Positions 1 to 7,966 of a stretch of DNA of 32,363 bases are shown one piece after another. Position 1 is the stretch's first letter. Each line of letters starts with the position of its first letter. Under the pieces are notes generated by a model. That model had not been told where the DNA came from, made no database searches, and was given only the letters and a program-made list of their open reading frames with translations. This DNA is from Phycisphaerae bacterium (GTDB lineage: Bacteria > Planctomycetota > Phycisphaerae > Phycisphaerales > SM1A02): positions 96,709-129,071 of the forward strand of contig PAHO01000044.1 in the NCBI GenBank assembly GCA_002705085.1, read 5' to 3'. Both the position numbers and the translations under genes were made by a program.

Positions 1-985
1 AGAAGCCGTCAGCATTGGCTGGTGCGGCACCGCCGTAGCGTTGCTCGAGCGGCTCGAGACCCGCGGCATCGTGCCCGAAACCTTGACCGATCAGACCAGT
101 GCCCATGATCCTCTCTGGGGGTATTACCCAGAAGGCATGACCAGAGCCGATGCCGACAAACTTCGAGATGATGATCCCGACCAGTACGTCAAACGAAGCA
201 CACAGTCCATGCGACGACATGTGGAACTCATGCTGTCGATGCAGCGCGGCGGATCGAAAGTCTTTGACTATGGCAACAACCTTCGGCAAAGAGCGCTGGA
301 TGCTGGCTGCGGGGACGCTTTTGCCTTCCCCGGATTCGTCCCTGCATACATCCGCCCCCAATTCTGTCGTGGCCGTGGCCCTTTCCGGTGGGCAGCCTTG
401 TCAGGTGACCCCAACGACATCAAGGTGACAGACCAAGCGCTTCTTGAATTGTTCCCTGAGGACGAATCGCTTCGCCGTTGGCTTCAAGCCGCCGAAGAGC
501 GTGTCGCCTTCCAAGGCCTGCCCTCAAGAATCTGCTGGCTCGGCTTGGGCGAGCGTGACAAAGCTGGGCTCCTGTTCAATCAACTGGTGGCAGAAGGCAA
601 AGTCTCGGCCCCAATCGTCATCGGACGTGACCATCTCGACTGCGGGTCGGTGGCCTCACCAAACCGAGAGACTGAAGCCATGCTGGATGGGACCGACGCG
701 GTCTCGGATTGGCCGCTCTTGAACTTCGCCACCAACATCGCCTCTGGAGCATCGTGGGTGTCATTCCATCATGGCGGCGGTGTCGGGATCGGATTCAGTC
801 AACATGCCGGGCAAGTGATCGTCGCCGACGGGACTGCAGCTGCAAACCAAAGACTCGCTCGAGTTCTGAGCAACGATCCAATGATGGGCGTTTTCCGTCA
901 TGCCGACGCCGGGTATACCGATGCCCTGGATTGCGCCGCCGAACAAGGGGTTCGTCTCCCCATGCACCCCAACCCCCTCCCATAA
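1..985 (+). CDS. hutU: Urocanate hydratase (urocanase), C-terminal part
   Basis: Cytoplasmic NAD+-dependent enzyme of histidine degradation that hydrates urocanate to imidazolonepropionate. The reading frame is open from base 2, so the gene enters from the left and only about 327 residues of a protein usually near 550 are present. The TTG at 41 is inside the gene, because the codons before it ([13 protein letters not shown]) already match the family. Recognisable urocanase segments are [45 protein letters not shown] and [14 protein letters not shown], followed by the typical C-terminus with HADAGY. It ends 12 bases before hutI, which performs the next step, so the two are very probably co-transcribed. 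No inactivating change is seen in the visible part. Confidence 0.95.
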   Translation, partial: EAVSIGWCGTAVALLERLETRGIVPETLTDQTSAHDPLWGYYPEGMTRADADKLRDDDPDQYVKRSTQSMRRHVELMLSMQRGGSKVFDYGNNLRQRALDAGCGDAFAFPGFVPAYIRPQFCRGRGPFRWAALSGDPNDIKVTDQALLELFPEDESLRRWLQAAEERVAFQGLPSRICWLGLGERDKAGLLFNQLVAEGKVSAPIVIGRDHLDCGSVASPNRETEAMLDGTDAVSDWPLLNFATNIASGASWVSFHHGGGVGIGFSQHAGQVIVADGTAAANQRLARVLSNDPMMGVFRHADAGYTDALDCAAEQGVRLPMHPNPLP

Positions 986-997
986 GATGAACGTCCA

Positions 998-2338
998 GTG
1001 AACGGACACGCCATACTCATCGACAACGCCCGGGTCCTCACCCTAGAAGGCCCACCCGGCCCTCGCTCGGGACCTTGGCACAGTGAACTTGGCGTCATTG
1101 AACAAGGTTGGGTCTTCGCCAGAAATGGAACCATCGAGGCGGTAGGAAAAGGCCGCGCTCCACAAATGGAAATGCACGAAGGCGAATCCTTTTTGGCCGT
1201 CGATGCCTCGGGCTTGGTGCTGATGCCCACCTGGACCGACTGCCATACCCATGCTTGCTGGACCGGAAGTGCGAGCCGAATCCAAGAATGGTCTGAACTC
1301 CGAAGTGGCCGCTCTTACCTGGACATCTTGGAAGCTGGCGGCGGCATCATGTCCACGGTCCGGTCGGTTCGTGAATCCAGCATGACCGAGCTGAGCGATG
1401 CCTTTCTCCATCGACTGACGGCCATGATCTCGCTGGGAACTGGAACCATCGAAGTCAAGACCGGATACGGCCTAGAGCTCGAAGCGGAACTGAAGATGAT
1501 GCGTTCGCTTCACCGAACCGCGACCGAAGTCAGCGGAAAATTCTTCCCCATGCGAATGCAGGGCACTTTTCTTGGGGCTCATGCCATCGACCGAGAACAC
1601 CCCGATTATGTGGAGCACTGCATTCAGAAAATGCTCCCCAAAATCCTCGAGGAGTTCCCCTGCGTTCCCGTCGACGCGTATTGCGAAGAAGGCGCCTGGT
1701 CGCCAGATGACACCGAACGCCTGCTTCGCGCCGCAAAGGATCAAGGCTGTCCCATCCGTGTGCATGCCGACCAATTCAACGACCTTGGCATGACGGCCCG
1801 GGCGGTCGCACTGGGGGCAAGAAGCGTGGACCACCTCGAAGCCTCCAAGCCCGAAACGCTGGACGTTCTGGCGGCCTCAAGCACGATCGGCGTCATGCTC
1901 CCGATCTGCGGACTGCACATCGACGATCGGTTTGCCGACGGACGCGGCATCGTTGACCGTGGTGGATCTGTCGCGGTCGCTACCAACTTCAACCCCGGGA
2001 GTGCCCCCAGCCCATCCATGCCCTTGGCGGTGGCTTTGTCCGTCCGTAAAAATGGGCTGACTCCCGACGAAGCCATTGTCGCTGGAACCTGGAACGCCGC
2101 CTGTGTTCTTGGCACCCAAGGCGAAGAGGCGACCGCCATGATTGCCCCGGGACAACCCGCAGACTTCCAGCTTCTAGATGGAGAACATGAGGGATGCGTC
2201 AGTTGGGAGTTGGGCAGCGCGGGGCCACGACTGGTGGTCATCGGGGGCAAGGTCGCGCACCAACGGGCGGTGGCGATGCAACACATCGAGAATCCCTTCG
2301 ATGACGATACGCCAGAGTCTGGAGCCAGCGAAGACTGA
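998..2338 (+). CDS. hutI: Imidazolonepropionase (amidohydrolase superfamily)
   Basis: Hydrolyses imidazolonepropionate to formiminoglutamate, the step after urocanase in histidine degradation; cytoplasmic metalloenzyme. It is 446 residues and starts at GTG 998, 12 bases after hutU, which fixes the start. Metal-binding H-x-H is at 83-85 (DCHTHACW), with further family motifs EVKTGYGLE (152-160), GAHA (193-196), HADQF (256-260) and VDHLEAS (277-283). The C-terminal family motif is ATNFNPGS (328-335), where the fourth metal ligand is normally Asp (TDFNPG). Here that position is Asn330, a non-standard residue that could change metal binding. The rest of the family pattern is intact, so the identification is firm while activity is slightly uncertain. 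It converges on folE2, 19 bases away, with no terminator hairpin seen between them. Confidence 0.93.
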   Translation: MNGHAILIDNARVLTLEGPPGPRSGPWHSELGVIEQGWVFARNGTIEAVGKGRAPQMEMHEGESFLAVDASGLVLMPTWTDCHTHACWTGSASRIQEWSELRSGRSYLDILEAGGGIMSTVRSVRESSMTELSDAFLHRLTAMISLGTGTIEVKTGYGLELEAELKMMRSLHRTATEVSGKFFPMRMQGTFLGAHAIDREHPDYVEHCIQKMLPKILEEFPCVPVDAYCEEGAWSPDDTERLLRAAKDQGCPIRVHADQFNDLGMTARAVALGARSVDHLEASKPETLDVLAASSTIGVMLPICGLHIDDRFADGRGIVDRGGSVAVATNFNPGSAPSPSMPLAVALSVRKNGLTPDEAIVAGTWNAACVLGTQGEEATAMIAPGQPADFQLLDGEHEGCVSWELGSAGPRLVVIGGKVAHQRAVAMQHIENPFDDDTPESGASED

Positions 2339-2357
2339 ACCGATCAGTCAAGCAAAA

Positions 2358-3182
2358 TCAGGCCTGGTCGCCACAACCCTTGACAATGGCCCAAGCATCG
2401 TGGGCATGGATCGATTCTTCATTCACGGCTTTGACCTTGAATCGGCCAACCTTAGGAATGGACCGAAGACCAGTGGCCACTTCCCGAACCAAATCCTCAA
2501 CGAATCGTGGACGTTCATAGGCCGTCTCGGTAAAGGCCTTTTCGTCCGGACGTTTGAGCAACGGAAACACGGTGCAGGAAGCTGATGATTCCGCCACCTC
2601 GACCAATTCGGCCATGGAGACTGGACCACTCACTCCGATCCGGACGCGTGCCCGCTGGTTGTGTGCCCCGTAGGCGCTGATTTCACGGCTGCACGGGCAA
2701 AGGCTGGTCGCCAAGACCCCGACTTCGGTCACGACTTTGGTTTGGACCTCTCCCCCAACCCGGCGAACACGCAATTTCCAGGCAAAATCGAATGGGACCG
2801 GCAAAGTCAACTCCGTCACCGGACTTGAACGCTGCAAGAGGAATCGGCCTTTGAGCCGAATCCTTCCGTCATCAGCTTCCAAGCGGTCAAGAAGTTCGAC
2901 CGAAAAGGCATCAAGAGTGTCCCGAGAAACCGCAACCGAATCTTCACGGCTGAACTCCGAAGCCAGTTCCACGAACCGGCTCATGTGCGTGCCGCGAACT
3001 CCCGGTGCCAAACCAACGGCGAGATCCCAAGACCCCAAAGTGGTCTGTTCGTGACCGTCCCCGGCATCGAGACGCAAAGGCAACTCCAAGCCTCGAATAC
3101 CCACCGCCGAAATCGCGGTGGCACGCTGGTCTGGGGTGGCTTGAATGTCGGGGAGGTTGATCTCAGTGGTTGATGTGGCCAT
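2358..3182 (-). CDS. folE2: GTP cyclohydrolase FolE2 (type IB)
   Basis: Converts GTP to 7,8-dihydroneopterin triphosphate, the first step of folate (and queuosine/pterin) biosynthesis; cytoplasmic. The 274-residue length is normal for the family. Diagnostic motifs are RGTHMSRF (63-70), LCPCSREISAYGAHNQR (161-177, containing the conserved Cys pair 162/164), PLLKRPDEKAFTETAYERP (207-225, with the conserved Glu) and NEESIHAHDA (254-263, with the conserved His). It starts at ATG 3182 and lies 35 bases after the pyk stop, so it is probably the last gene of the pyrF-SBP-pyk transcript. In other bacteria FolE2 works with metals other than zinc and is sometimes zinc-regulated; no such operator is recognisable here. 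No classical folE is present in this window. Confidence 0.95.
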   Translation of the reverse strand: MATSTTEINLPDIQATPDQRATAISAVGIRGLELPLRLDAGDGHEQTTLGSWDLAVGLAPGVRGTHMSRFVELASEFSREDSVAVSRDTLDAFSVELLDRLEADDGRIRLKGRFLLQRSSPVTELTLPVPFDFAWKLRVRRVGGEVQTKVVTEVGVLATSLCPCSREISAYGAHNQRARVRIGVSGPVSMAELVEVAESSASCTVFPLLKRPDEKAFTETAYERPRFVEDLVREVATGLRSIPKVGRFKVKAVNEESIHAHDAWAIVKGCGDQA

Positions 3183-3217
3183 AGGGGATCCGTAATAACT
3201 GGACGATGCGCCCCATC

Positions 3218-4504
3218 CTAGGCGTCGAAGCGTCGATCCATCAGCATCATTCGGCCGTTTCCATCGATTTCAACCTCGAGTCCTTGTGCTGGGTCCAACC
3301 CAAGCCGCCCGGCAAGAACCGACGGAGGATCAACACTACGGTGCACCCCCCGCATCAGCCCCCGTCCAGCAAGGCGGGCCGCCCGAACCAGAATGTGCTT
3401 TCCAGTGCGGGCCGCCGCAAGAGGCCCGGCGAGTTGAACCGCTCCCGGCCCCAAGCCTATCCAAGCGTGGTCCCGAGCAGCGACCAACACCGAAGCGACT
3501 TGCGGAGAGGTCGGGGCGTGCGCGACGGCTTCAAAGCTTGCCTCTTCGGCTGCGGAAAGCACCCGAGCAAGAGTCTCGACTGCAGCAATCGGGTACGCGC
3601 CAACCGCCGACTCTCCACTGAGCATGACGGCATCCATGCCCGCAGCCACACCATGGGCGGCATCTGACACTTCAGCTCGAGTCGGTACCGCATGCTCATG
3701 CATTGATTCGAACACTTGGGTGGCAAGAACCACCGGCTTCCCCACGCGCCGGGCCGCCTGGACGATCTGGTGCTGGGCGGCTGGAACCTCCGGCAAATCC
3801 AACTCCGCCCCAAGATCCCCTCGAGCAATCATGAGGGCGTCGGCGGCAGCGGCAATCTCATCCAGCCGATCCATGGCGCGAACCGTCTCAATTTTGGCGA
3901 TCAGCCTCGTCTCGGACGGGACTTCGGAGCGGACCCTCTCAACATCATCGGGCGAGCACACGAATGAGATCGCAACCCAGTGGGGCTTGAGCTCGCGAGC
4001 GAGGGCACATCCCTGAGCATCAGCATCGGTGAAACTGGGCAAAGCCAAATCCGCCCCGGGGAGGCTGACCCCTTGCCTTCCGCGGACTTCACCAGAGCGG
4101 CGGATCTCCAAAACCGCGCGGTCCGAATCGACCTCAAGCACGTGACAGCGGACCCGCCCGTCCACCATGGCCACCACATTCCCCACGCGGAGACCCGCAA
4201 AAATATCTTTGGGAAGGGGAAGTTCATCCTCTTGGGCAAGCGACTCGGGCCGGAGCACCACCGTGTTGTGGCGAACCAGAGAACGGACACCATCGAAATT
4301 CCCCAATCGAATCTTGGGGCCAGGCAGATCCAGCAGCAAAGCCGCACCCGCCGAGAGGGCACGACTGCTTGCCTCACGGTGCCAAGCGGCATCACCATGC
4401 GACAAATTGACGCGGATGCAATCCGCCCCGGCCATCACCAGTTCAGGGGCAAGCTCGGCGCTGGCGGGGCCGATCGTGGCGAGAATCCGGGTCAGCCTGC
4501 TCAA
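3218..4504 (-). CDS. pyk: Pyruvate kinase with divergent C-terminal domain
   Basis: Transfers phosphate from phosphoenolpyruvate to ADP in the last step of glycolysis; cytoplasmic. I place the start at TTG 4504: it overlaps the stop of the upstream solute-binding protein gene (TTGA), has AAAGGTGG about 8 bases upstream, and yields the usual N-terminus (SRLTRILATIGPAS). An earlier ATG at 4624 would add 40 non-conserved residues inside the previous gene. The product is 428 residues against about 470 usually. The catalytic barrel is well conserved: RVNLSHGD (31-38), DLPGPKIRLG (59-68), IAKIET (202-207), MIARGDLGAE (225-234), ATQVFESM (261-268) and SGESAVGAYP (296-305). The B domain lies at about 67-155. 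The last ~105 residues do not resemble the normal C domain, which carries allosteric sites in other bacteria. Confidence 0.93.
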   Translation of the reverse strand: MSRLTRILATIGPASAELAPELVMAGADCIRVNLSHGDAAWHREASSRALSAGAALLLDLPGPKIRLGNFDGVRSLVRHNTVVLRPESLAQEDELPLPKDIFAGLRVGNVVAMVDGRVRCHVLEVDSDRAVLEIRRSGEVRGRQGVSLPGADLALPSFTDADAQGCALARELKPHWVAISFVCSPDDVERVRSEVPSETRLIAKIETVRAMDRLDEIAAAADALMIARGDLGAELDLPEVPAAQHQIVQAARRVGKPVVLATQVFESMHEHAVPTRAEVSDAAHGVAAGMDAVMLSGESAVGAYPIAAVETLARVLSAAEEASFEAVAHAPTSPQVASVLVAARDHAWIGLGPGAVQLAGPLAAARTGKHILVRAARLAGRGLMRGVHRSVDPPSVLAGRLGLDPAQGLEVEIDGNGRMMLMDRRFDA

Positions 4505-6006
4505 GGGTTGACCACCTTTTGGTACTGCTCCAAGAAGAACGTCGATGCACGACCTTGCAAAGCATGGGTTCCGTTCGATTCGAGATCCCACCAGCCCATC
4601 GCAAGGAATCCTTCGCGCAACCAACCTGCTTTCACGGCGGCCAGAGTCTCGGGGTCGTTCAGATCAGCCATCGTGTCATTGGGCATGGGGACCGATGGCA
4701 ACGCATCAAAGTGTTGCAGCATGAGACGCAATTCTGGATCATCGACGTCCGCGGCCATCACGACCCCATCGGTGGCCGGATACGCAGGATGCTCAACAAT
4801 AGCCTGCCAAGCCTCTCGCAATTCATCTCGGTGGTCCATGGCCATGGCCAAGAACAGAGGGACAATGAACGCCCGCGCAGCGCGGTTGGGATACGCGGCA
4901 ACCTGGGCTTCCGAAAATGGGTCGACTTGATCCAACATGCGGTCCCCGAGATGCTCGTAGACCTCCGCACGAATGGGCAGTCGGCGTAAGGCAAACCTCT
5001 CTGGCCCATCGGGATCGCTTGGTGGCAATTGCCAAAGAGCCTGCGCTTCGGTGGTTAAACAAAATCGAATGAATCGCTTGGCCAACTCTGGGTTTGGAGC
5101 GCCACGCAACAGTGAGATTGGATCGGCATCCACTACCGTTTGTCCAGCCGCATCTCGATACTTGATGCGGCCGCTGATACCCGCCGCCTCCAACGCGGCG
5201 ACCTGAGCCCGGCCATAGAAATCGATGCATGGGCCAATGGCGGCCTCACCGGCCCCCACATCACCCGGGACACGAGAAGAAGAACCGCTGATCGACCGAG
5301 CATTGGCCGAGGCACGGCGAATTAACCCCCAACCTCGCTGCCAACCCAAGTGCTCAAGTATGGACTGCAAGGCGGTGGTGACCGAACCACTCATGGCCGG
5401 GTTCACAAACGCCACCCGCCCCCTCAACTTGGGATGGGCCAACATGGACCAATCGGTCGGACGCGGCAGACCGAGTTGATCAAACTCATCCTCATTCCAA
5501 ATCAGCCCAAAGCTGGAGAGTGCGGTGCCGATCCAATACGACTGTTCGTCATACAGACGGCCATCGGCAATCGTCTCAGACGAGAACCACGACGACAATT
5601 CATCAGTCGAAAATCCGTGAGGAAACGAGATGGTCGATTCAGGATCATCACTTTGTGTCGGCTTCGCCAGAACCCCATGTTCATAAGAACCGCCACCAAA
5701 CACCAAATCGATGTCACCACCATATGGGACGCCGGCACTTGCGGCGGCCTTCCATTGACTTTGCAACAACTTGCGTATTTCACTGGTGCCCCCTGGGGTG
5801 CTCCAGGCCACATGGGCATCGGTTCCGAATTCACGCTTGTGCCACTGACTGAACCGTGATCCCAGTTCAAAACGAATCTGCTCATTGTGAGGGGTCATCA
5901 CCACGACACCGGATCCAAGTTGGGGCAACGGCGAGGACCGCAAGAAGGCCGGAACCAGCAGCAGTGCGGCGGCACCTGCGAGAAGGATGGTTCCAACCCG
6001 CTTCAT
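4501..6006 (-). CDS. Extracellular solute-binding protein (iron/ABC type), orphan
   Basis: A 501-residue secreted or membrane-anchored binding protein resembling family 1 ABC substrate-binding proteins of the FbpA/iron(III) or polyamine type. The N-terminus is a signal sequence or anchor (MKRVGTILLAGAAALLLVPA). Family-like segments follow: VVVMTPHNEQIRFEL, DIDLVFGGGSYEHG, YWIGTALSSFGLIWN, WSMLAHPKLRGRVAFVNPAM and LAKRFIRFCLTTEAQALW. The protein is longer than usual (about 330-360), with roughly 130 extra C-terminal residues ending in a tryptophan-rich stretch. No permease or ATPase gene is adjacent. It overlaps pyrF by four bases (ATGA) and pyk by three or four, so it is translated together with metabolic enzymes. 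The substrate cannot be read from the sequence. Confidence 0.8.
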   Translation of the reverse strand: MKRVGTILLAGAAALLLVPAFLRSSPLPQLGSGVVVMTPHNEQIRFELGSRFSQWHKREFGTDAHVAWSTPGGTSEIRKLLQSQWKAAASAGVPYGGDIDLVFGGGSYEHGVLAKPTQSDDPESTISFPHGFSTDELSSWFSSETIADGRLYDEQSYWIGTALSSFGLIWNEDEFDQLGLPRPTDWSMLAHPKLRGRVAFVNPAMSGSVTTALQSILEHLGWQRGWGLIRRASANARSISGSSSRVPGDVGAGEAAIGPCIDFYGRAQVAALEAAGISGRIKYRDAAGQTVVDADPISLLRGAPNPELAKRFIRFCLTTEAQALWQLPPSDPDGPERFALRRLPIRAEVYEHLGDRMLDQVDPFSEAQVAAYPNRAARAFIVPLFLAMAMDHRDELREAWQAIVEHPAYPATDGVVMAADVDDPELRLMLQHFDALPSVPMPNDTMADLNDPETLAAVKAGWLREGFLAMGWWDLESNGTHALQGRASTFFLEQYQKVVNP

Positions 6007-6812
6007 AGTGAAGACACTTCCCGCAAAGATTGGATCAAGGCTTGGGCGGCCTGAACCGGATCATCAGCGTAAATGATGCTTCGGCTGGCATTGACCAATA
6101 CCCCCATCCCCCCAACGAATGCCTCGGCCACATCAGAGGCACTGCCTCCTTGCGCCCCAACCCCCGGCATCAAAAACCACTGCTTGGGCATGCGGGCCCG
6201 AAGTTCGGCAATTTCAGTCGCATGGGTGGCTCCCACGACGGCCCCCAGCCGGCTCCAATGGCACTCGTCATCAAGGTGGGCTTCACCCAATTCGTGAACC
6301 ATGTCCGCCACCGCGTGCGCTACCGTCCGGCCATCGTTCAGTTGGAGGGTCTGCAAAGCCGTACCGCCTGGATTACTCGTACGGACCAAGGCAAACGCCG
6401 CGCCTTGCTCAAGGAACGGCTGCATGCCATCAGCCCCGAGATATGGGCTGATGGTGATCCAGTGTGCCGGAGCGGCGGGGCGAGCAAAGGCCGAAGCAGC
6501 GTAATGCTCACTGGAAACCCCGATATCTCCCCGCTTCGCATCCAGGACCACGATCAGCCCAGCATTGTTGGCATGCGAAGCCAGCTCATCCCGAACTTTC
6601 ATGCCCGCAGGCCCAAATCTCTCGTAACAGGCCGACTGGATTTTGACGGCGGGTACGAGTTCAGCCAACTGATCAACCAGACGCAAACCGAAATCTCGAA
6701 CAACTTGGAGATCATCTCCCGCCGGGAGTCGATTTCGAACGGGATCAATGCCGACGCACAGCGGAGCACCGGTGCGTCGAACCGCGGATTCAAGCAGTGC
6801 TGGCTCTGGCAT
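6003..6812 (-). CDS. pyrF: Orotidine 5'-phosphate decarboxylase (type 2)
   Basis: Decarboxylates OMP to UMP, the last step of de novo pyrimidine synthesis; cytoplasmic TIM barrel. The catalytic motif DAKRGDIG is at 91-98, preceded by CVGIDPVRNRLP (19-30) and AVKIQSACYERFGP (55-68). It continues with ISPYLGADGM, VRTSNPGG, VVGATH and PGVGAQGG, which is the pattern of the longer type 2 PyrF subfamily (about 270 residues). I chose ATG 6812 (269 residues). An upstream in-frame ATG at 6869 would add 19 non-conserved residues and run into the divergent gene that starts at 6855. It is the first gene of the minus-strand run and its stop overlaps the start of the solute-binding protein gene. Confidence 0.94.
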   Translation of the reverse strand: MPEPALLESAVRRTGAPLCVGIDPVRNRLPAGDDLQVVRDFGLRLVDQLAELVPAVKIQSACYERFGPAGMKVRDELASHANNAGLIVVLDAKRGDIGVSSEHYAASAFARPAAPAHWITISPYLGADGMQPFLEQGAAFALVRTSNPGGTALQTLQLNDGRTVAHAVADMVHELGEAHLDDECHWSRLGAVVGATHATEIAELRARMPKQWFLMPGVGAQGGSASDVAEAFVGGMGVLVNASRSIIYADDPVQAAQALIQSLREVSSL

Positions 6813-6854
6813 GGGTGAAGTAGATGCTACCCCACGACGGTAAGATGTGAGGTA
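6813..6854. promoter_or_regulatory. Short divergent intergenic region
   Basis: Only 42 bases separate the divergent pyrF and DUF971 genes, so promoters for both runs must lie here or inside the neighbouring coding sequence. I see no convincing -35/-10 pair. GAGG at 6849-6852 is a plausible ribosome-binding site for the rightward gene. Confidence 0.35.
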
Positions 6855-7175
6855 ATGGTGCCCCGTCATTTGGACTTGGAACGTGATCGAGGTCTTCGCA
6901 TCGAATGGAGCGATGGCCGGTCTTCCTATTTACCGGTCAGTCTTTTGCGAAAGATGAGCCCCTCCGCCGAGACCAAGAAACTTCGGGAAGAAATGGCCAG
7001 CAACCCCTTGGCGGTGCTTCCGAGTTCTGGAGGCGGCCAACTGAGGGCCGAAGACGCTGAGCTGGTCGGAAACTACGCCCTGCGGATTCGATTCTCAGAT
7101 GGGCACGACACCGGAATCTACACCTGGGACTACTTGCTTCGCTTGGTCGAGCCGACCACATTGGATTCACCATGA
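6855..7175 (+). CDS. DUF971 family protein
   Basis: Small 106-residue cytoplasmic protein of the DUF971 family (the fold also found at the N-terminus of gamma-butyrobetaine hydroxylases). The defining pattern is present twice in weak form: LRIEWSDGRSSYLP near the N-terminus and VGNYALRIRFSDGHDTGIY with TWDYL near the C-terminus. Family members occur alone or fused to Mrp/ApbC iron-sulfur carrier proteins; the biochemical role is not settled. The cysteine-containing segment found in many relatives is replaced by MSPSA, so metal binding through it is unlikely. The ATG at 6855 is only 2 bases from GAGG, whereas GTG at 6858 has a better 5-base spacing and could be the true start. It opens a plus-strand run, and its stop overlaps the next start (ATGA). 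Confidence 0.85.
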   Translation: MVPRHLDLERDRGLRIEWSDGRSSYLPVSLLRKMSPSAETKKLREEMASNPLAVLPSSGGGQLRAEDAELVGNYALRIRFSDGHDTGIYTWDYLLRLVEPTTLDSP

Positions 7176-7966
7176 GCAACGTGCGTGTGCTTTTGGTGGA
7201 GGATGCGAACTTCCATCGTGTTGCCCCAAATGCCATCGATCACATCAAAGGTGCTTTGGAATCTGAAGGCTGCAACGTGCAACTCATCAGAGAGGGCGGA
7301 CCGTTGACATTTCGCCCCTCAATCTTTGATCTCCTGGCCAAACGAAATCTTCAAGACTTGCTCAGCACGCCCTCGGACCTTTGCATCGCCGCGGGACCTC
7401 TCGCCCAAAAACTTCTCAAGCGAGTCGGCAGGAGCTTCCGTTCTTGGGGGGCCGAGGCCGAGGTGGAGCCAGGCATCCCCATACCTCTTTTCGACTCTCC
7501 TCGATCCCCCCACCACCCACCGCAAGCGATCGGGATTTGCAGCAACAACGCTTGCACCCAAAGGGCGGCCCAACTCCTCAGCGAGGAAATGGGATTGTTC
7601 TTGGTCGACCTTTCGGACCACTCACCCCAGGCTGATATTTTTCTCTCCCCAAGCCGTCCCAGCCAACCCCATCTGCACGCTCTGGACTTGGTCTTGTGCG
7701 ACCGGCCCGATGAGGAGCTGCCAGCCATACGCGCCGCCTTATGCGGCGTTGCAGTGATCGGCCCTGGTGCCTGCGGCGAGGAACCTTTTGACCCCGAGGC
7801 CATCGACACTTGGCGAGACAAAGCCCGCCAGCTTCTGGGAGAGCCCACACTCAGGTCCTCCCACGCCCGAGCATGGACCACATGGCTGACCAAGCGCCAC
7901 GATCCCCAGTCAATTGCCCAACATCTGCTTGGGGGTTTGCCTGCCCTCCGACCTAAGATGAATTGA
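7172..7966 (+). CDS. Conserved-looking protein of unknown function, possibly GT-B-like
   Basis: I do not recognise this 264-residue protein. It has no signal peptide or membrane segment. The N-terminus (VRVLLVEDANFHRVAPNAI) and the C-terminal half (ALCGVAVIGPGACGEEPFD followed by a short helix and a terminal helical segment) faintly recall the two Rossmann-like halves of GT-B glycosyltransferases, but the usual nucleotide-sugar residues are not evident and the central region is proline-rich. It starts at ATG 7172, overlapping the DUF971 stop, and ends in a TGATG junction with pdxA. It is therefore translated with pdxA and glyQS, which argues that it is a real gene. Function is left open. Confidence 0.75.
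   Translation: MSNVRVLLVEDANFHRVAPNAIDHIKGALESEGCNVQLIREGGPLTFRPSIFDLLAKRNLQDLLSTPSDLCIAAGPLAQKLLKRVGRSFRSWGAEAEVEPGIPIPLFDSPRSPHHPPQAIGICSNNACTQRAAQLLSEEMGLFLVDLSDHSPQADIFLSPSRPSQPHLHALDLVLCDRPDEELPAIRAALCGVAVIGPGACGEEPFDPEAIDTWRDKARQLLGEPTLRSSHARAWTTWLTKRHDPQSIAQHLLGGLPALRPKMN

Noticed and set aside
3980-4930. Long plus-strand open frame of 316 codons opposite pyk and the solute-binding protein gene
   Set aside because: It lies antisense to two well-supported genes, its translation has no recognisable motif, and it straddles their junction. It is a shadow of the high-G+C codon pattern.
6030-6818. 262-codon plus-strand frame opposite pyrF
   Set aside because: Exactly antisense to a gene with the DAKRGDIG catalytic motif; no start signal or domain of its own.
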